Assembly: GCA_009741485.1 (NCBI GenBank)
Contig: CM019238.1
Location: 13,165,030-13,229,029 of the forward strand
Reading direction: 5' to 3'
From: Malurus cyaneus samueli
Lineage: Eukaryota; Chordata; Aves; Passeriformes; Maluridae
DNA length: 64,000 nt
This document shows positions 1 to 10,194 of the stretch, piece by piece. A program made the translations under genes and the position numbers. Each line of letters opens with the position of its first letter. Position 1 is the stretch's first letter. Below the pieces are notes generated by a model. The model saw only the letters and a program-made list of their open reading frames with translations, ran no database searches and was not told the DNA's origin.

Positions 1-15
1 ATTCCTTAGCCCATG

Positions 16-75
16 TCCCACCATCCCATACCCCACTATCCCATATTCCACCATCCCATAGCTCCCATCCCACTC
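16..75. repeat. 15 bp minisatellite, about 4 units
   Basis: Four consecutive 15-base units share the pattern YCCAYYATCCCATA and decay at the last unit. The array is C-rich and G-poor on the plus strand. It may extend left of the window. Confidence 0.75.
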
Positions 76-676
76 CAGGACTATCCCGCTGCACCAAGGT
101 AGAGGTGAGAGCTGCCTCCCCCAGTTCATCCCAGTGAATGGGACAGGGAATCACTGAGAGCACACCAAGAATGGAGCTGGAGCATGGAGCAAATTTCACC
201 TGCACAGAAACATTCCCAAGAGTTTTCCTCTCGCTCTGGCTGTTCCAAGCAGTGAGCAGTGAGTGCTCCTCTCCAAAAGCTTCGCTAATGATTTTGGGCA
301 GCTAAGCCAGGCCTGGATTTGGGATGTGGCTGTGCCATCCCAGCTGTCTGTGCACGGATTTAAACCTGATCCATGTGGAACAGCGGCAGCTCCGGCGCTG
401 CCTCTGAACAAAAGTTCTGATTATTCCCTCTTCCCGACAGAGCCGGCTGTGTCCAGCTCCCTGTTCCCACTGGAATGGCTGCACGTGGATGCTGACACTG
501 CAAACTCTTCCCTTCATGGACCCGTTCTGGTCACACCAAGCTGTGACCAGAATTCAGTGGCTGTGTCCAGCCAGGACAGGTGTAGGGACAGGGAGGGTGA
601 TGGGAATGCTGTCCTGCCAGCTCCTGCCTTCCCTCATTTGGAGAGAGAAGAAAAATCCAAGGTGGAGAACCATGGC
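76..676. other. unique non-coding sequence
   Basis: No repeat family, splice-flanked reading frame or RNA gene is recognisable here. Open frames are short and overlap on both strands, as expected for GC-rich non-coding DNA. Confidence 0.5.
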
Positions 677-770
677 ATCACAGGAATGGTTTGGGATGGA
701 AGGAAGCCCATCCATGGTTGGGGACAGCTTCCATAAAGCAGGTTGCTCCAAGCCTTAAACACTTCCAGGA
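677..770 (-). mobile_element. CR1 LINE 3' fragment, strongly decayed
   Basis: The reverse strand carries the CR1 tail in order: 'ggaatggtttggg' near 682, the 'acagcttcc' block, 'caggttgctccaagcc' near 739 and 'acacttccagg' near 759. About 90 bases remain and no ORF2 coding part is present. Spacing is shorter than in other copies of this window, so internal deletions are likely. Confidence 0.65.
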
Positions 771-1225
771 ATAATACCGGGGAAAGAAAGGAAATCCTGG
801 GAGATCCTGGCCCAGCCAAGTCATGTTGAACACAGGCCCCTTCAGAGGGATTCCATGGAGTCTGTTCTCCATGGCTCTGCAGGATCATCCATGGCAGCTT
901 TCAGGCAGGAGGGGAAGGAACAAAGTGAGGAATTCTTGGAGAGCTGCAGCCAGAGGATATATTGATCATGTCCCCACAGCCCCTCACACAGATCCTGCTC
1001 ACGGGGCACCCTGGGGTGGCAGTGATGTCGGGAAGGGCCATTAGTGAGGGGTTGGGTTTCTGCCCTTTCCGTGGAGGAGGCCCCGCGGAGCACCCCGACC
1101 CCAAAGCCGGCCCGGTAACCCGAGCCAGCCCAGGACAGCTCGGAGTAATCACTTCCAACCCCTGGCGAGGAAGTGGCAATTAAAGAGCTCGTTAGTGACA
1201 GAAAGAGCTCCTGTGCTGCCCTGAC

Positions 1226-1750
1226 ACCTTGAGCCCCGAACTGCTCCAGGAGCTGCCTGCGGAGCAAGGAGAGGCTCCGAGAGCGGCGCTGTTAGCGGGA
1301 TACAGAATCCCTGCTGGAATTTGGGCTCCTCCCTGTCACCGGCCCTGCGATCCTGCAGGATGGGAGCAGGAGGATAACTCTGCCAGCAGCACCCCCGGGG
1401 TATCCCCACCTTTTCCCTCTGAACGTGTTCATCCTGGGGGCTGTGCTTCTAGGGACATGGCATCTGGGATGCTGAGGAAAAGGAGCGTGTGGAGGCAGAG
1501 CGCTGGGAAGGGATCCGGGAGCGCCGGGGGAGGAATTCCTCCCTGCAATGGATGATGGGTTTAGATCCAGATCATCGCGGGAGCTCCAGCATCCACAGCT
1601 CGGGCTGCGGTTTGGAGCGGGGCCCCGAGGAGCTGCGGCATTAACACCCGCAGCCCCTTCCCGCTTGGAATGCCGGCCCGTCCGCACGGGCTCCCTGCGA
1701 GGAGGCACAAGGGCCTTCCCAGCTGCAGGGAGCTGCCCCGGATAAACACC
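1226..1750. other. CpG-rich patch in copy A
   Basis: CpG dinucleotides are clearly denser here than in the flanks, notably at 1500-1530 and 1570-1700. This fits a weak CpG island. No TATA-like element, splice donor or long conserved frame marks it as a promoter. The same patch recurs at 5213-5737. Confidence 0.3.
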
Positions 1751-2298
1751 CGACAGCTGGAGCGGAGAGAAATGGAGCTGCTTCTCCAACTGCCAGCACG
1801 AGCCAATCCATCACGCTGGTCCTGGCACCTCTCCTCGGAAGGGAATCAAAGGGCTCCTTAGTGAGAAGGGATGGAATGACAGGTAGAAAGGCCAGAGGAT
1901 AAATCCTGCTGCCTACTGGGACTGTTAAATATTAGGAGAGATTAGTGTCTGACAGGGGAGAGTAGGGCAGCAGCTCTGCTAAACAGCCAGAGAAATGCGT
2001 GGAATTCCGGCTCCTTTGTCAGTGGCAACTGCACAACACTCGGGGTGGAATAAAAGGAAGAAGAAAAAATACCTTTCCCTGATTTAGATTAAGGAAGGAG
2101 CCCGGGCAGGAGCCTGGACCTCACCCAGCCCTTCCCGGGGCAGCGCAGGAAAGGGGGAGCTGGGAGGGGATGCTGGGAGAGGGTTTGGAGCCGGAGCATC
2201 TGCTCCCAATCCTGCTCCTGCACAGCCCCTGCCTCAGGCACAGCCCCTCCAGGGCACCGGGCTGGGGAGGTGTGACAGAGAGAGGAGAAGGGAACTGA

Positions 2299-2440
2299 TG
2301 GAGTCACCATGGAAGTGTCCAAACACACGGGTGTGGCACTTGGGGACAAGGATCAGTGGTGTCTTTGGCAGTGCTGAGTGAACAGTTGGCCTCGATGGGC
2401 TCAGAGGGTTTTTCCAGCCTAAACCGTGATTCCATGATTT
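2299..2440 (+). mobile_element. CR1 LINE 3' fragment (gagtcaccat-type subfamily), copy A
   Basis: Starts at the 'gagtcaccat..ggaagtgtcc' motif and runs through 'gtgtggcactt.gggaca', 'gtt.ggcagtgctgag' and 'ttttccagcctaaac' to 'tgattccatgatt'. This is the subfamily whose tail reads 'ttggMctcgatg', unlike most CR1 tails in this window. It is duplicated at 6286-6427. Confidence 0.85.
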
Positions 2441-2554
2441 TCCTTTCCCCATCTGGGCAGCAGAGCTGGGTGTAGGGAGGGGTGTGCTGGAGGAGGAGGG
2501 TCTGGCTGGGATCAGCAGGTCAATCCAGCTCAGGCAGATTATCCCAAATGATAG

Positions 2555-2690
2555 TTCCCATTTCCTTGCTAAGGCGTCCTAAAGCGCTTTGCTCTGCCCA
2601 GCAAAGTCTGTGTGATGGGGCTTAAAATATTAAAAAATTGGCCAATTTTCATAGTTTCCATGTCTGGCATGTCAGGGCTTATTAACCAGG
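2555..2690. other. AT-rich island with two palindromes, copy A
   Basis: An AT-rich, TE-free stretch inside GC-rich surroundings. It contains the palindrome AAAGCGCTTT at 2581-2590 and a perfect 16-base palindrome, AAAATTGGCCAATTTT, at 2634-2649. It resembles the compact AT-rich non-coding elements found near developmental genes, but conservation cannot be judged here. Duplicated near 6542-6677. Confidence 0.3.
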
Positions 2691-2712
2691 AGAAAAGCCT
2701 CTGTGTCAGGGA

Positions 2713-2770
2713 CAGGTGAGTGGGAGTGGGAGAAGGAGAGGGAGTGGGAATGGGACTGGGACTGGGAGTG
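2713..2770. repeat. 6 bp GGGANT simple repeat, copy A
   Basis: Repeats of GGGAGT, GGGAAT and GGGACT form a purine-rich tract of about 58 bases. It recurs at 6700-6757. Confidence 0.7.
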
Positions 2771-3329
2771 CAGGGCTGCCCATGGATCTGTGGCTGGACA
2801 GGGATGAGCTCCGTGGGGAGCAGAGGGACTCCCCGCCCTGCACAAGTGCAGAGTCCTGGGCTTGAGGCAGGACACAGTCAAGAGGGGCCAGACTGTCAAA
2901 TCCAGCCCATCCTAAACTGAAATTCCGAAATTTGTCAGCCTCCCATCTTGAACCAGTTAAGTTTCCTCCCTCAATTACCCCGCTGGAAAGTTATTTTATA
3001 AACTCCCTCATCTGATGATTGGGAGAAACCTTCTTCAATTTTCGGCTGACATTTATTCACGACAGGTTTCTACCAATTCATGCTCGTGCCAACACTGTCC
3101 TTCCAGAGTTCCTCGCATTCCTGGGTGTTTCCTCTTCCATGTCTTTCCAGGCAGCAATCAGAACCATCTCAGCCTCTGATTTCTCTCTAGACTACACAAG
3201 CACAACTCTTCCACGACCACTCGTCTTGTCTGCACTCACTAAACCACATTTGCTCCTCTGTTTGGGGAAAAAAATCCACGAACACCTTGTGTCAGGCTCA
3301 GAAATTTCATCCCACCTCTTCATTTCCAG

Positions 3330-3370
<41 letters not shown>
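3330..3370 (+). repeat. A41 homopolymer, copy A
   Basis: An uninterrupted run of 41 A. The equivalent run in copy B has only 26, the largest single length difference between the two copies. No retroposon body or target-site duplication is recognisable next to it. Confidence 0.95.
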
Positions 3371-3374
<4 letters not shown>

Positions 3375-3860
3375 ATTGGACTAAATACTCTTTTCTATCC
3401 AGAAATCCATGATATCCACTGTTCTTTTGAGGGATGTCCAGTGCAGGATGGGAGCTGGAAGTGTCCATGGGCTTTCGGAGAGCTGCTGGAAGGCGCAGGA
3501 GGCTGCAGAAAGCCTGGTGTTATTCCAGCCCGGTCCCGGCTTTGGGACTGGAATTTCTCGATGCTTACGGAGCCCTGAGCGGGGCCATCCACAGACAAAG
3601 AGCAGCTTTTCCATGCCCTACATCCCTGGCTTTGGCGGTGAGGGAGCAGGTAAAGCAAACCCTGCCAGCAGCAGCCCCGGCGGGGGCTCAGCATCGGGCT
3701 GGCAGCGCCCCATCCCCGCCTCTAGCATCGCCAGCCTTATCTTTGGATGCAAAACCAGGGGGAAATGGAGTGCTTGAAAGAGGACGGGCTCTCCTGGGTC
3801 AAATTAGTCATTCCTCGTTAGAAAAGCCCCGCTGGTTTCTTTGTTTCTCTCGCTCTCCAG

Positions 3861-3919
3861 CGGACCCAGATAAATACATTTGTAATTCTCCGAGTCCCGT
3901 TGAATAGGAAGCTGGCAAG
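3861..3919 (+). other. exon-like interval with good splice signals, copy A
   Basis: A long pyrimidine tract, 'ctttgtttctctcgctctccag', sits directly upstream of 3861, and 'AAG|gtgaga' follows 3919. The 59 bases are open in one frame only (19 codons plus 2 bases); the other two frames stop. The inferred peptide is not one I recognise. It could be a coding or lncRNA exon, or chance. The interval is unchanged in the second copy at 7832-7890. Confidence 0.15.
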
Positions 3920-3983
3920 GTGAGAATATTAAAGGCGCAGATTATCAAGGGCTTCCCAGGAATTGAGATTCCGGCAGAGCAAT

Positions 3984-4152
3984 GGTGGGGAGGAAGGCTG
4001 GGGGTGAAATGCAGAGCGGGGAGAAGCTGGGGAAGGCAGAGGGGAGGCAGGGGAAGGAGGAAGAGAGGATGGAGAGGGAAACGCCAGAGGAGGGAATGCT
4101 GGAGAAAACGGAGAGGGGAGAAGGCTCGGGAGGAGAGGAGAAGGGGGAGAGC
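3984..4152 (+). repeat. purine-rich GA tract, copy A
   Basis: About 170 bases of mostly G and A with few pyrimidines. It could in principle form triplex DNA. Recurs at 7955-8125 with one-base length differences in the G runs. Confidence 0.7.
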
Positions 4153-4721
4153 CGGGCTGCGGGGAGGTTTGGCAGCTGCTGAGTGTTCCGCATTTCAATA
4201 TTTAATGACTCCAAAATACAGCCATTAACATGTCACAGGCAGAGGGAAATGGCCCGGCTTTTCCCCGAGCCCTGATGGCTTTGAAGAACAAATACCATCT
4301 AAAAGAGAGGCTTTTAAAGCGTTTTGGCCGGGCCTGCTGCCGACCCCCTCCCTTCAGGGCCACGTTTCCCTCCGGGAGTGCCGGGCTTTGCATCCATTTG
4401 GTTGGGCTGGCATTGTCCGCTTTATTTCCCCTCCAGTCTCGCTCCCTCTGCGATCCTCCAGTTCACAACAACCCTGTGAAATCAGGAGCGTTCTGCTCTT
4501 TGCTCCCAACATCCCCCGGCAAACGGATTTGCATCAGGTGCAGACAGTGACAAACTTGGAGCTGTTTTTCCCAATTTCAGCTGCTCCGTTTCCCTCCTGC
4601 CGCGGTGATTTGCCTTGCTGCTCTCTCTGCCTTTCTCTCCTTGTGCTGTGGCTTCTCATCCTCTTGCCCTGCCCGGGAGACACAGAGGGAGAAGAAAAGA
4701 AAAGTGGTCAAGGGAAGGATT

Positions 4722-4849
4722 GAATGGTCCATCCCTTGAAATGTTTAAGGCTGAATTGGAGCAACTTGGGATAGCAGGAGTGTCCCTGCCCATGGCAGGG
4801 GGTGAATGAGATGGGTTTAAGGTCCCCAAACCATTCCATGATTCCATGG
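4722..4849 (+). mobile_element. CR1 LINE 3' fragment, copy A
   Basis: Runs from 'tccatccc.tgaaatgtttaaggc' through 'ggagcaacttgggatagcagg', 'tgcccatggcaggggg' and 'tttaaggtcccc' to 'aaaccattccatgattcc'. It lies about 80 bases before the end of duplicated copy A and lacks several single bases present in its twin at 8695-8824. Confidence 0.9.
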
Positions 4850-4930
4850 TGCTGGTCCCTGTCACGACGTTTTGGCACCACAGGGATTGTGGGACAGTGC
4901 CCGGCATGCTTCATGCAAAATAAATGGAAA

Positions 4931-5005
4931 AAATTAAATGGGCCAAAACCTGGGGGACCCCCAAAAAAGGATTCACTCTTTTCCCCTTTTTTTTTTTTTT
5001 TTGGG
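4931..5005. other. spacer between duplicate copies
   Basis: A 75-base stretch with G5, C5, A6, C4 and T16 runs. Its first 30 bases look like a noisy version of the unique sequence that follows copy B at 8911-8930 (compare 'aattaaatgggccaaaacctg' with 'ataaatggcaacctg'). The rest has no match that I can see in the window. It has the look of low-quality read or contig-end sequence. Confidence 0.6.
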
Positions 5006-5212
5006 TGTCGGGAAGGGCCATTAGTGAGGGGTTGGGTTTCTGCCCTTTCCGTGGAGGAGCGCCCCGCGGAGCAGCCCCGACCCCCAAAGCCCGGCCCGGT
5101 AACCCGAGCCCAGCCCAGGACAGCTCGGAGTTAATCACTTCCAACCCCTGGCGATGGAAGTGGCAATTAAAGAGCTCGTTAGTGACAGAAAGAGCTCCTG
5201 TGCTGCCCTGAC

Positions 5213-5737
5213 ACCTTGAGCCCCGAACTGCTCCAGGAGCTGCCTGCGGAGCAAGGAGAGGCTCCGGGAGCGGAGCTGTTAGCGGGATACAGAATCCCTG
5301 CTGGAATTTGGGCTCCTCCCTGTCACCGGCCCTGCGATCCTGCAGGATGGGAGCAGGAGGATAACTCTGCCAGCAGCACCCCCGGGGTATCCCCACCTTT
5401 TCCCTCTGAACGTGTTCATCCTGGGGGCTGTGCTTCTAGGGACATGGCATCTGGGATGCTGAGGAAAAGGAGCGTGTGGAGGCAGAGCGCTGGGAAGGGA
5501 TCCGGGAGCGCCGGGGGAGGAATTCCTCCCTGCAATGGATGATGGGTTTAGATCCAGATCATCGCGGGAGCTCCAGCATCCACAGCTCGGGCTGCGGTTT
5601 GGAGCGGGGCCCCGAGGAGCTGCGGCATTAACACCCGCAGCCCCTTCCCGCTTGGAATGCCGGCCCGTCCGCACGGGCTCCCTGCGAGGAGGCACAAGGA
5701 CCTTCCCAGCTGCAGGGAGCTGCCCCGGATAAACACC
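5213..5737. other. CpG-rich patch in copy B
   Basis: Counterpart of the CpG-rich patch at 1226-1750, with a handful of substitutions. No independent promoter evidence. Confidence 0.3.
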
Positions 5738-6285
5738 CGACAGCTGGAGCGGAGAGAAATGGAGCTGCTTCTCCAACTGCCAGCACGAGCCAATCCATCA
5801 CGCTGGTCCTGGCACCTCTCCTCGGAAGGGAATCAAAGGGCTCCTTAGTGAGAAGGGATGGAATGACAGGTAGAAAGGCCAGAGGATAAATCCTGCTGCC
5901 TACTGGGACTGTTAAATATTAGGAGAGATTAGTGTCTGACAGGGGAGAGTAGGGCAGCAGCTCTGCTAAACAGCCAGAGAAATGCGTGGAATTCCGGCTC
6001 CTTTGTCAGTGGCAACTGCACAACACTCGGGGTGGAATAAAAGGAAGAAGAAAAAATACCTTTCCCTGATTTAGATTAAGGAAGGAGCCCGGGCAGGAGC
6101 CTGGACCTCACCCAGCCCTTCCCGGGGCAGCGCAGGAAAGGGGGAGCTGGGAGGGGATGCTGGGAGAGGGTTTGGAGCCGGAGCATCTGCTCCCAATCCT
6201 GCTCCTGCACAGCCCCTGCCTCAGGCACAGCCCCTCCAGGGCACCGGGCTGGGGAGGTGTGACAGAGAGAGGAGAAGGGAACTGA

Positions 6286-6427
6286 TGGAGTCACCATGGA
6301 AGTGTCCAAACACACGGGTGTGGCACTTGGGGACAAGGATCATTGGTGGCGTTGGCAGCGCTGAGTGAACAGTTGGCCTCGATGGGCTCAGAGGGTTTTT
6401 CCAGCCTAAACCGTGATTCCATGATTT
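6286..6427 (+). mobile_element. CR1 LINE 3' fragment (gagtcaccat-type), copy B
   Basis: Twin of the fragment at 2299-2440. Four substitutions cluster within about 20 bases near 6340-6360. Confidence 0.85.
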
Positions 6428-6541
6428 TCCTTTCCCCATCTGGGCAGCAGAGCTGGGTGTAGGGAGGGGTGTGCTGGAGGAGGAGGGTCTGGCTGGGATC
6501 AGCAGGTCAATCCAGCTCAGGCAGATTATCCCAAATGATAG

Positions 6542-6757
6542 TTCCCATTTCCTTGCTAAGGCGTCCTAAAGCGCTTTGCTCTGCCCAGCAAAGTCTGTGT
6601 GATGGGGCTTAAAATATTAAAAAATTGGCCAATTTTCATAGTTTCCATGTCTGGCATGTCAGGGCTTATTAACCAGGAGAAAAGCCTCTGTGTCAGGGAC
6701 AGGTGAGTGGGAGTGGGAGAAGGAGAGGGAGTGGGAATGGGACTGGGACTGGGAGTG
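6542..6757. other. AT-rich island and GGGANT repeat, copy B
   Basis: Carries the same 16-base palindrome (6621-6636) and the same 6 bp simple repeat (6700-6757) as copy A, without visible change. Confidence 0.4.
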
Positions 6758-7317
6758 CAGGGCTGCCCATGGATCTGTGGCTGGACAGGGATGAGCTCCG
6801 TGGGGAGCAGAGGGACTCCCCGCCCTGCACAAGTGCAGAGTCCTGGGCTTGAGGCAGGACACAGTCAAGAGGGGCCAGACTGTCAAATCCAGCACCATCC
6901 TAAACTGAAATTCCGAAATTTGTCAGCCTCCCATCTTGAACCAGTTAAGTTTCCTCCCTCAATTACCCCGCTGGAAAGTTATTTTATAAACTCCCTCATC
7001 TGATGATTGGGAGAAACCTTCTTCAATTTTCGGCTGACATTTATTCACGACAGGTTTCTACCAATTCATGCTCGTGCCAACACTGTCCTTCCAGAGTTCC
7101 TCGCATTCCTGGGTGTTTCCTCTTCCATGTCTTTCCAGGCAGCAATCAGAACCATCTCAGCCTCTGATTTCTCTCTAGACTACACAAGCACAACTCTTCC
7201 ACGACCACTCGTCTTGTCTGCACTCACTAAACCACATTTGCTCCTCTGTTTGGGGAAAAAAATCCACGAACACCTTGTGTCAGGCTCAGAAATTTCATCC
7301 CACCTCTTCATTTCCAG

Positions 7318-7343
7318 AAAAAAAAAAAAAAAAAAAAAAAAAA
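7318..7343 (+). repeat. A26 homopolymer, copy B
   Basis: Counterpart of the 41-base A run at 3330-3370. Confidence 0.95.
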
Positions 7344-7831
7344 GTCATTGGACTAAATACTCTTTTCTATCCAGAAATCCATGATATCCACTGTTCTTTT
7401 GAGGGATGTCCAGTGCAGGATGGGAGCTGGAAGTGTCCATGGGCTTTCGGGAGAGCTGCTGGAAGGCGCAGCGAGGCTGCAGAAAGCCTGGTGTTATTCC
7501 AGCCCGGTCCCGGCTTTGGGACTGGAATTTCTCGATGCTTACGGAGCCCTGAGCGGGGCCATCCACAGACAAAGAGCAGCTTTTCCATGCCCTACATCCC
7601 TGGCTTTGGCGGTGAGGGAGCAGGTAAAGCAAACCCTGCCAGCAGCAGCCCCGGGGGGCTCAGCATCGGGCTGGCAGGCCCCATCCCCGCCTCTAGCATC
7701 GCCAGCCTTATCTTTGGATGCAAAACCAGGGGGAAATGGAGTGCTTGAAAGAGGACGGGCTCTCCTGGGTCAAATTAGTCATTCCTCGTTAGAAAAGCCC
7801 CGCTGGTTTCTTTGTTTCTCTCGCTCTCCAG

Positions 7832-7890
7832 CGGACCCAGATAAATACATTTGTAATTCTCCGAGTCCCGTTGAATAGGAAGCTGGCAAG
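7832..7890 (+). other. exon-like interval, copy B
   Basis: Same pyrimidine tract, acceptor, 59-base body and AAG|gtgaga donor as at 3861-3919. Confidence 0.15.
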
Positions 7891-7954
7891 GTGAGAATAT
7901 TAAAGGCGCAGATTATCAAGGGCTTCCCAGGAATTGAGATTCCGGCAGAGCAAT

Positions 7955-8125
7955 GGTGGGGAGGAAGGCTGGGGGTGAAATGCAGAGCGGGGAGAAGCTG
8001 GGGAAGGCAGAGGGGGAGGCAGGGGAAGGAGGAAGAGGAGGATGGAGAGGGAAACGCCAGAGGAGGGAATGCTGGAGAAAACGGAGAGGGGAGAAGGCTC
8101 GGGAGGAGAGGAGAAGGGGGAGAGC
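7955..8125 (+). repeat. purine-rich GA tract, copy B
   Basis: Counterpart of 3984-4152, two bases longer. Confidence 0.7.
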
Positions 8126-8694
8126 CGGGCTGCGGGGAGGTTTGGCAGCTGCTGAGTGTTCCGCATTTCAATATTTAATGACTCCAAAATACAGCCATTA
8201 ACATGTCACAGGCAGAGGGAAATGGCCCGGCTTTTCCCCGAGCCCTGATGGCTTTGAAGAACAAATACCATCTAAAAGAGAGGCTTTTAAAGCGTTTTGG
8301 CCGGGCCTGCTGCCGACCCCCTCCCTTCAGGGCCACGTTTCCCTCCGGGAGTGCCGGGCTTTGCATCCATTTGGTTGGGCTGGCATTGTCCGCTTTATTT
8401 CCCCTCCAGTCTCGCTCCCTCTGCGATCCTCCAGTTCACAACAACCCTGTGAAATCAGGAGCGTTCTGCTCTTTGCTCCCAACATCCCCCGGCAAACGGA
8501 TTTGCATCAGGTGCAGACAGTGACAAACTTGGAGCTGTTTTTCCCAATTTCAGCTGCTCCGTTTCCCTCCTGCCGCGGTGATTTGCCTTGCTGCTCTCTC
8601 TGCCTTTCTCTCCTTGTGCTGTGGCTTCTCATCCTCTTGCCCTGCCCGGGAGACACAGAGGGAGAAGAAAAGAAAAGTGGTCAAGGGAAGGATT

Positions 8695-8824
8695 GAATGG
8701 TCCATCCCTTGAAATGTTTAAGGCTGAATTGGAGCAACTTGGGATAGCAGGAGGTGTCCCTGCCCATGGCAGGGGGTGGAATGAGATGGGGTTTAAGGTC
8801 CCCAAACCATTCCATGATTCCATG
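8695..8824 (+). mobile_element. CR1 LINE 3' fragment, copy B
   Basis: Twin of 4722-4849. Extra single bases (for example 'aggaggtgtccc' and 'gatggggttt') bring it closer to the CR1 tail than copy A, which suggests that copy A lost them. Confidence 0.9.
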
Positions 8825-8910
8825 GTGCTGGTCCCTGTCACCGACGTTTTGGCACCACAGGGATTGTGGGGACAGTGCCCGGTGCCAGCTTCATGCAAAA
8901 TAAATGGAAA

Positions 8911-9687
8911 ATAAATGGCAACCTGACAAGTGCAATAAGGAAGGAGATGGCTGTGCCAACCCTGTGGACAAGGTTCAAGTCACTCCCATTTATCCCACAT
9001 GGAAACATCAGGCTGGGGAGTTTGTGTGGCAGTGGGAATGAAACAGCTCTGGTTTGGATGGGGGAGCTGGCAGATCACACAATCTCCAGAAAATGCTGAG
9101 ACGAGGACAAGGGCATCAGAAATGAGCCCCTGTGCCTGTGCATGGCACCAGAACTTCATCCTCCAGGTGCTGCTGGTCTGGAGACGTGCTCCTGATGTGC
9201 TGGGAGCAGAGTCGCCCTGTCCCCAAGGGCTGCTGGCTCCAACCACGATGTCCCAGTCCCTGGGTGTTCTACAGGTCCCCACAATCTGTGCTCAGCATCC
9301 CCCAGCCAGGACTCCCCAAGGAAAGCCCAGATATGGCCCAAATCCACGCCCCAGGTGGGAGCAGGGAATGAACCCCTCACAAAAAGCAGAAGGAAGTTCT
9401 CCCACCTCCCTCTTCCCCACCAACAGCTTTGGATCCCCCCTGTGCTGAGCTGACATTTTCTGACCCGGCTGGAAATCTCGGAACAGCTTCCAAGGGGTTG
9501 TTCTCACAGCATTCCTGCCCTCCCTGAACACAGGAGGGAAAGGGGACTTGGGAGAGAAACTTCCTGGCTGGAGAGCCCTTCACATTCTCGTTGACCTCGA
9601 GGCTTCCAGAAAGCGGAGGGGTCTCTGAGGGAACCCACCACTGGTGCCTGGCAGGCCGCAGACGGATGGATAACGGGATCTTTGCAC
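8911..9687. other. unique non-coding sequence
   Basis: No repeat, RNA gene or convincing exon was seen between the end of the duplication and 9687. Confidence 0.45.
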
Positions 9688-9809
9688 CTCGGAGAGGATT
9701 TCATCACTCAGCCTTAGCCCAAATCCATATTCATCATCTATGGATTTCTTTTTAATGGATAAAATGTCTTCTTTTGAAAGAGCAGCCCCACTGCTGATGG
9801 CACAAACAG
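9688..9809 (-). other. exon-like interval on the minus strand
   Basis: On the minus strand a 'ttccccgcacag' acceptor precedes 9809 and 'CCGAG|gtgcaa' follows 9688. The 122 bases are 2 bases plus 40 full codons, with no stop. The composition is protein-like (a lysine triplet, acidic DDE and a C-terminal SDEILSE), and the bases are more AT-rich than the flanks. The frame stays open beyond both ends (9580-10191), so the splice signals are not forced by stops. I do not recognise the family. A conserved non-coding element is an equally good reading. Confidence 0.2.
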
Positions 9810-10194
9810 CTGTGCGGGGAAATCGCGTCAGAGCGAACCCAGGCAGTCTCCCTCCCCGAGCTTCCAGGGAATCTAACAGCTTTTGACTTCCAAAATAACC
9901 CTGAACGCAAAGGAATTTCAAAGAGGAGACAGAAAACCTCCCCCGTCTGCTCAACCACATCAGCCGGGCAGCCTTCCCACGCCTCTCCCCAGCCTTCCTG
10001 CCCCTCTTCCACGGGTCAGGCTCAGGCACTTCAGCACCATCCCTCTGGAGAAGGTGGGATGGATGCTCCTGTGCCGGGCGGGAGGGCTGCTCCTTTCCCA
10101 GAGCACTTGACTCCAAGTCAGGCTTCCCAAGCTCACCCCAGAGCAGGAATTTCTGCATCCTCCCGCCACCATCCCTTATTGAGCTTGACATGTG

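Larger units (their letters stand above)
1026..4930 (+). repeat. 3.9 kb tandem duplication, copy A
   Basis: This block recurs in the same orientation at 5006-8910. Both ends lie 3,980 bases apart in the two copies, and the inner offset drifts between 3,971 and 3,988 through small indels. Copy A lacks about seven single bases relative to copy B between 1075 and 1165 and several more between 4770 and 4910, mostly in runs of C or G. The centre differs mainly by a few substitutions, for example near 2350-2365. The block contains two CR1 tails, a long A run, a purine-rich tract and CpG-rich sequence, but no recognised gene. Confidence 0.95.
5006..8910 (+). repeat. 3.9 kb tandem duplication, copy B
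   Basis: Second copy of the block at 1026-4930, same order and orientation. It keeps bases missing from copy A at both ends, but has a shorter A run (26 versus 41) and fewer bases in the C/G runs near 7650-7680. After 8910 the sequence is unique. Confidence 0.95.

Noticed and set aside
3330..3370. Poly-A tail of a processed retrogene or SINE
   Set aside because: No gene-derived or SINE sequence upstream is recognised and no target-site duplication is visible. A simple homopolymer with length error is sufficient.
9580..10191. 203-codon minus-strand frame as a complete gene
   Set aside because: Only the 9688-9809 part looks protein-like. The rest is low-complexity Arg/Gly/Pro-rich sequence typical of GC-rich non-coding DNA, and no domain is recognisable.
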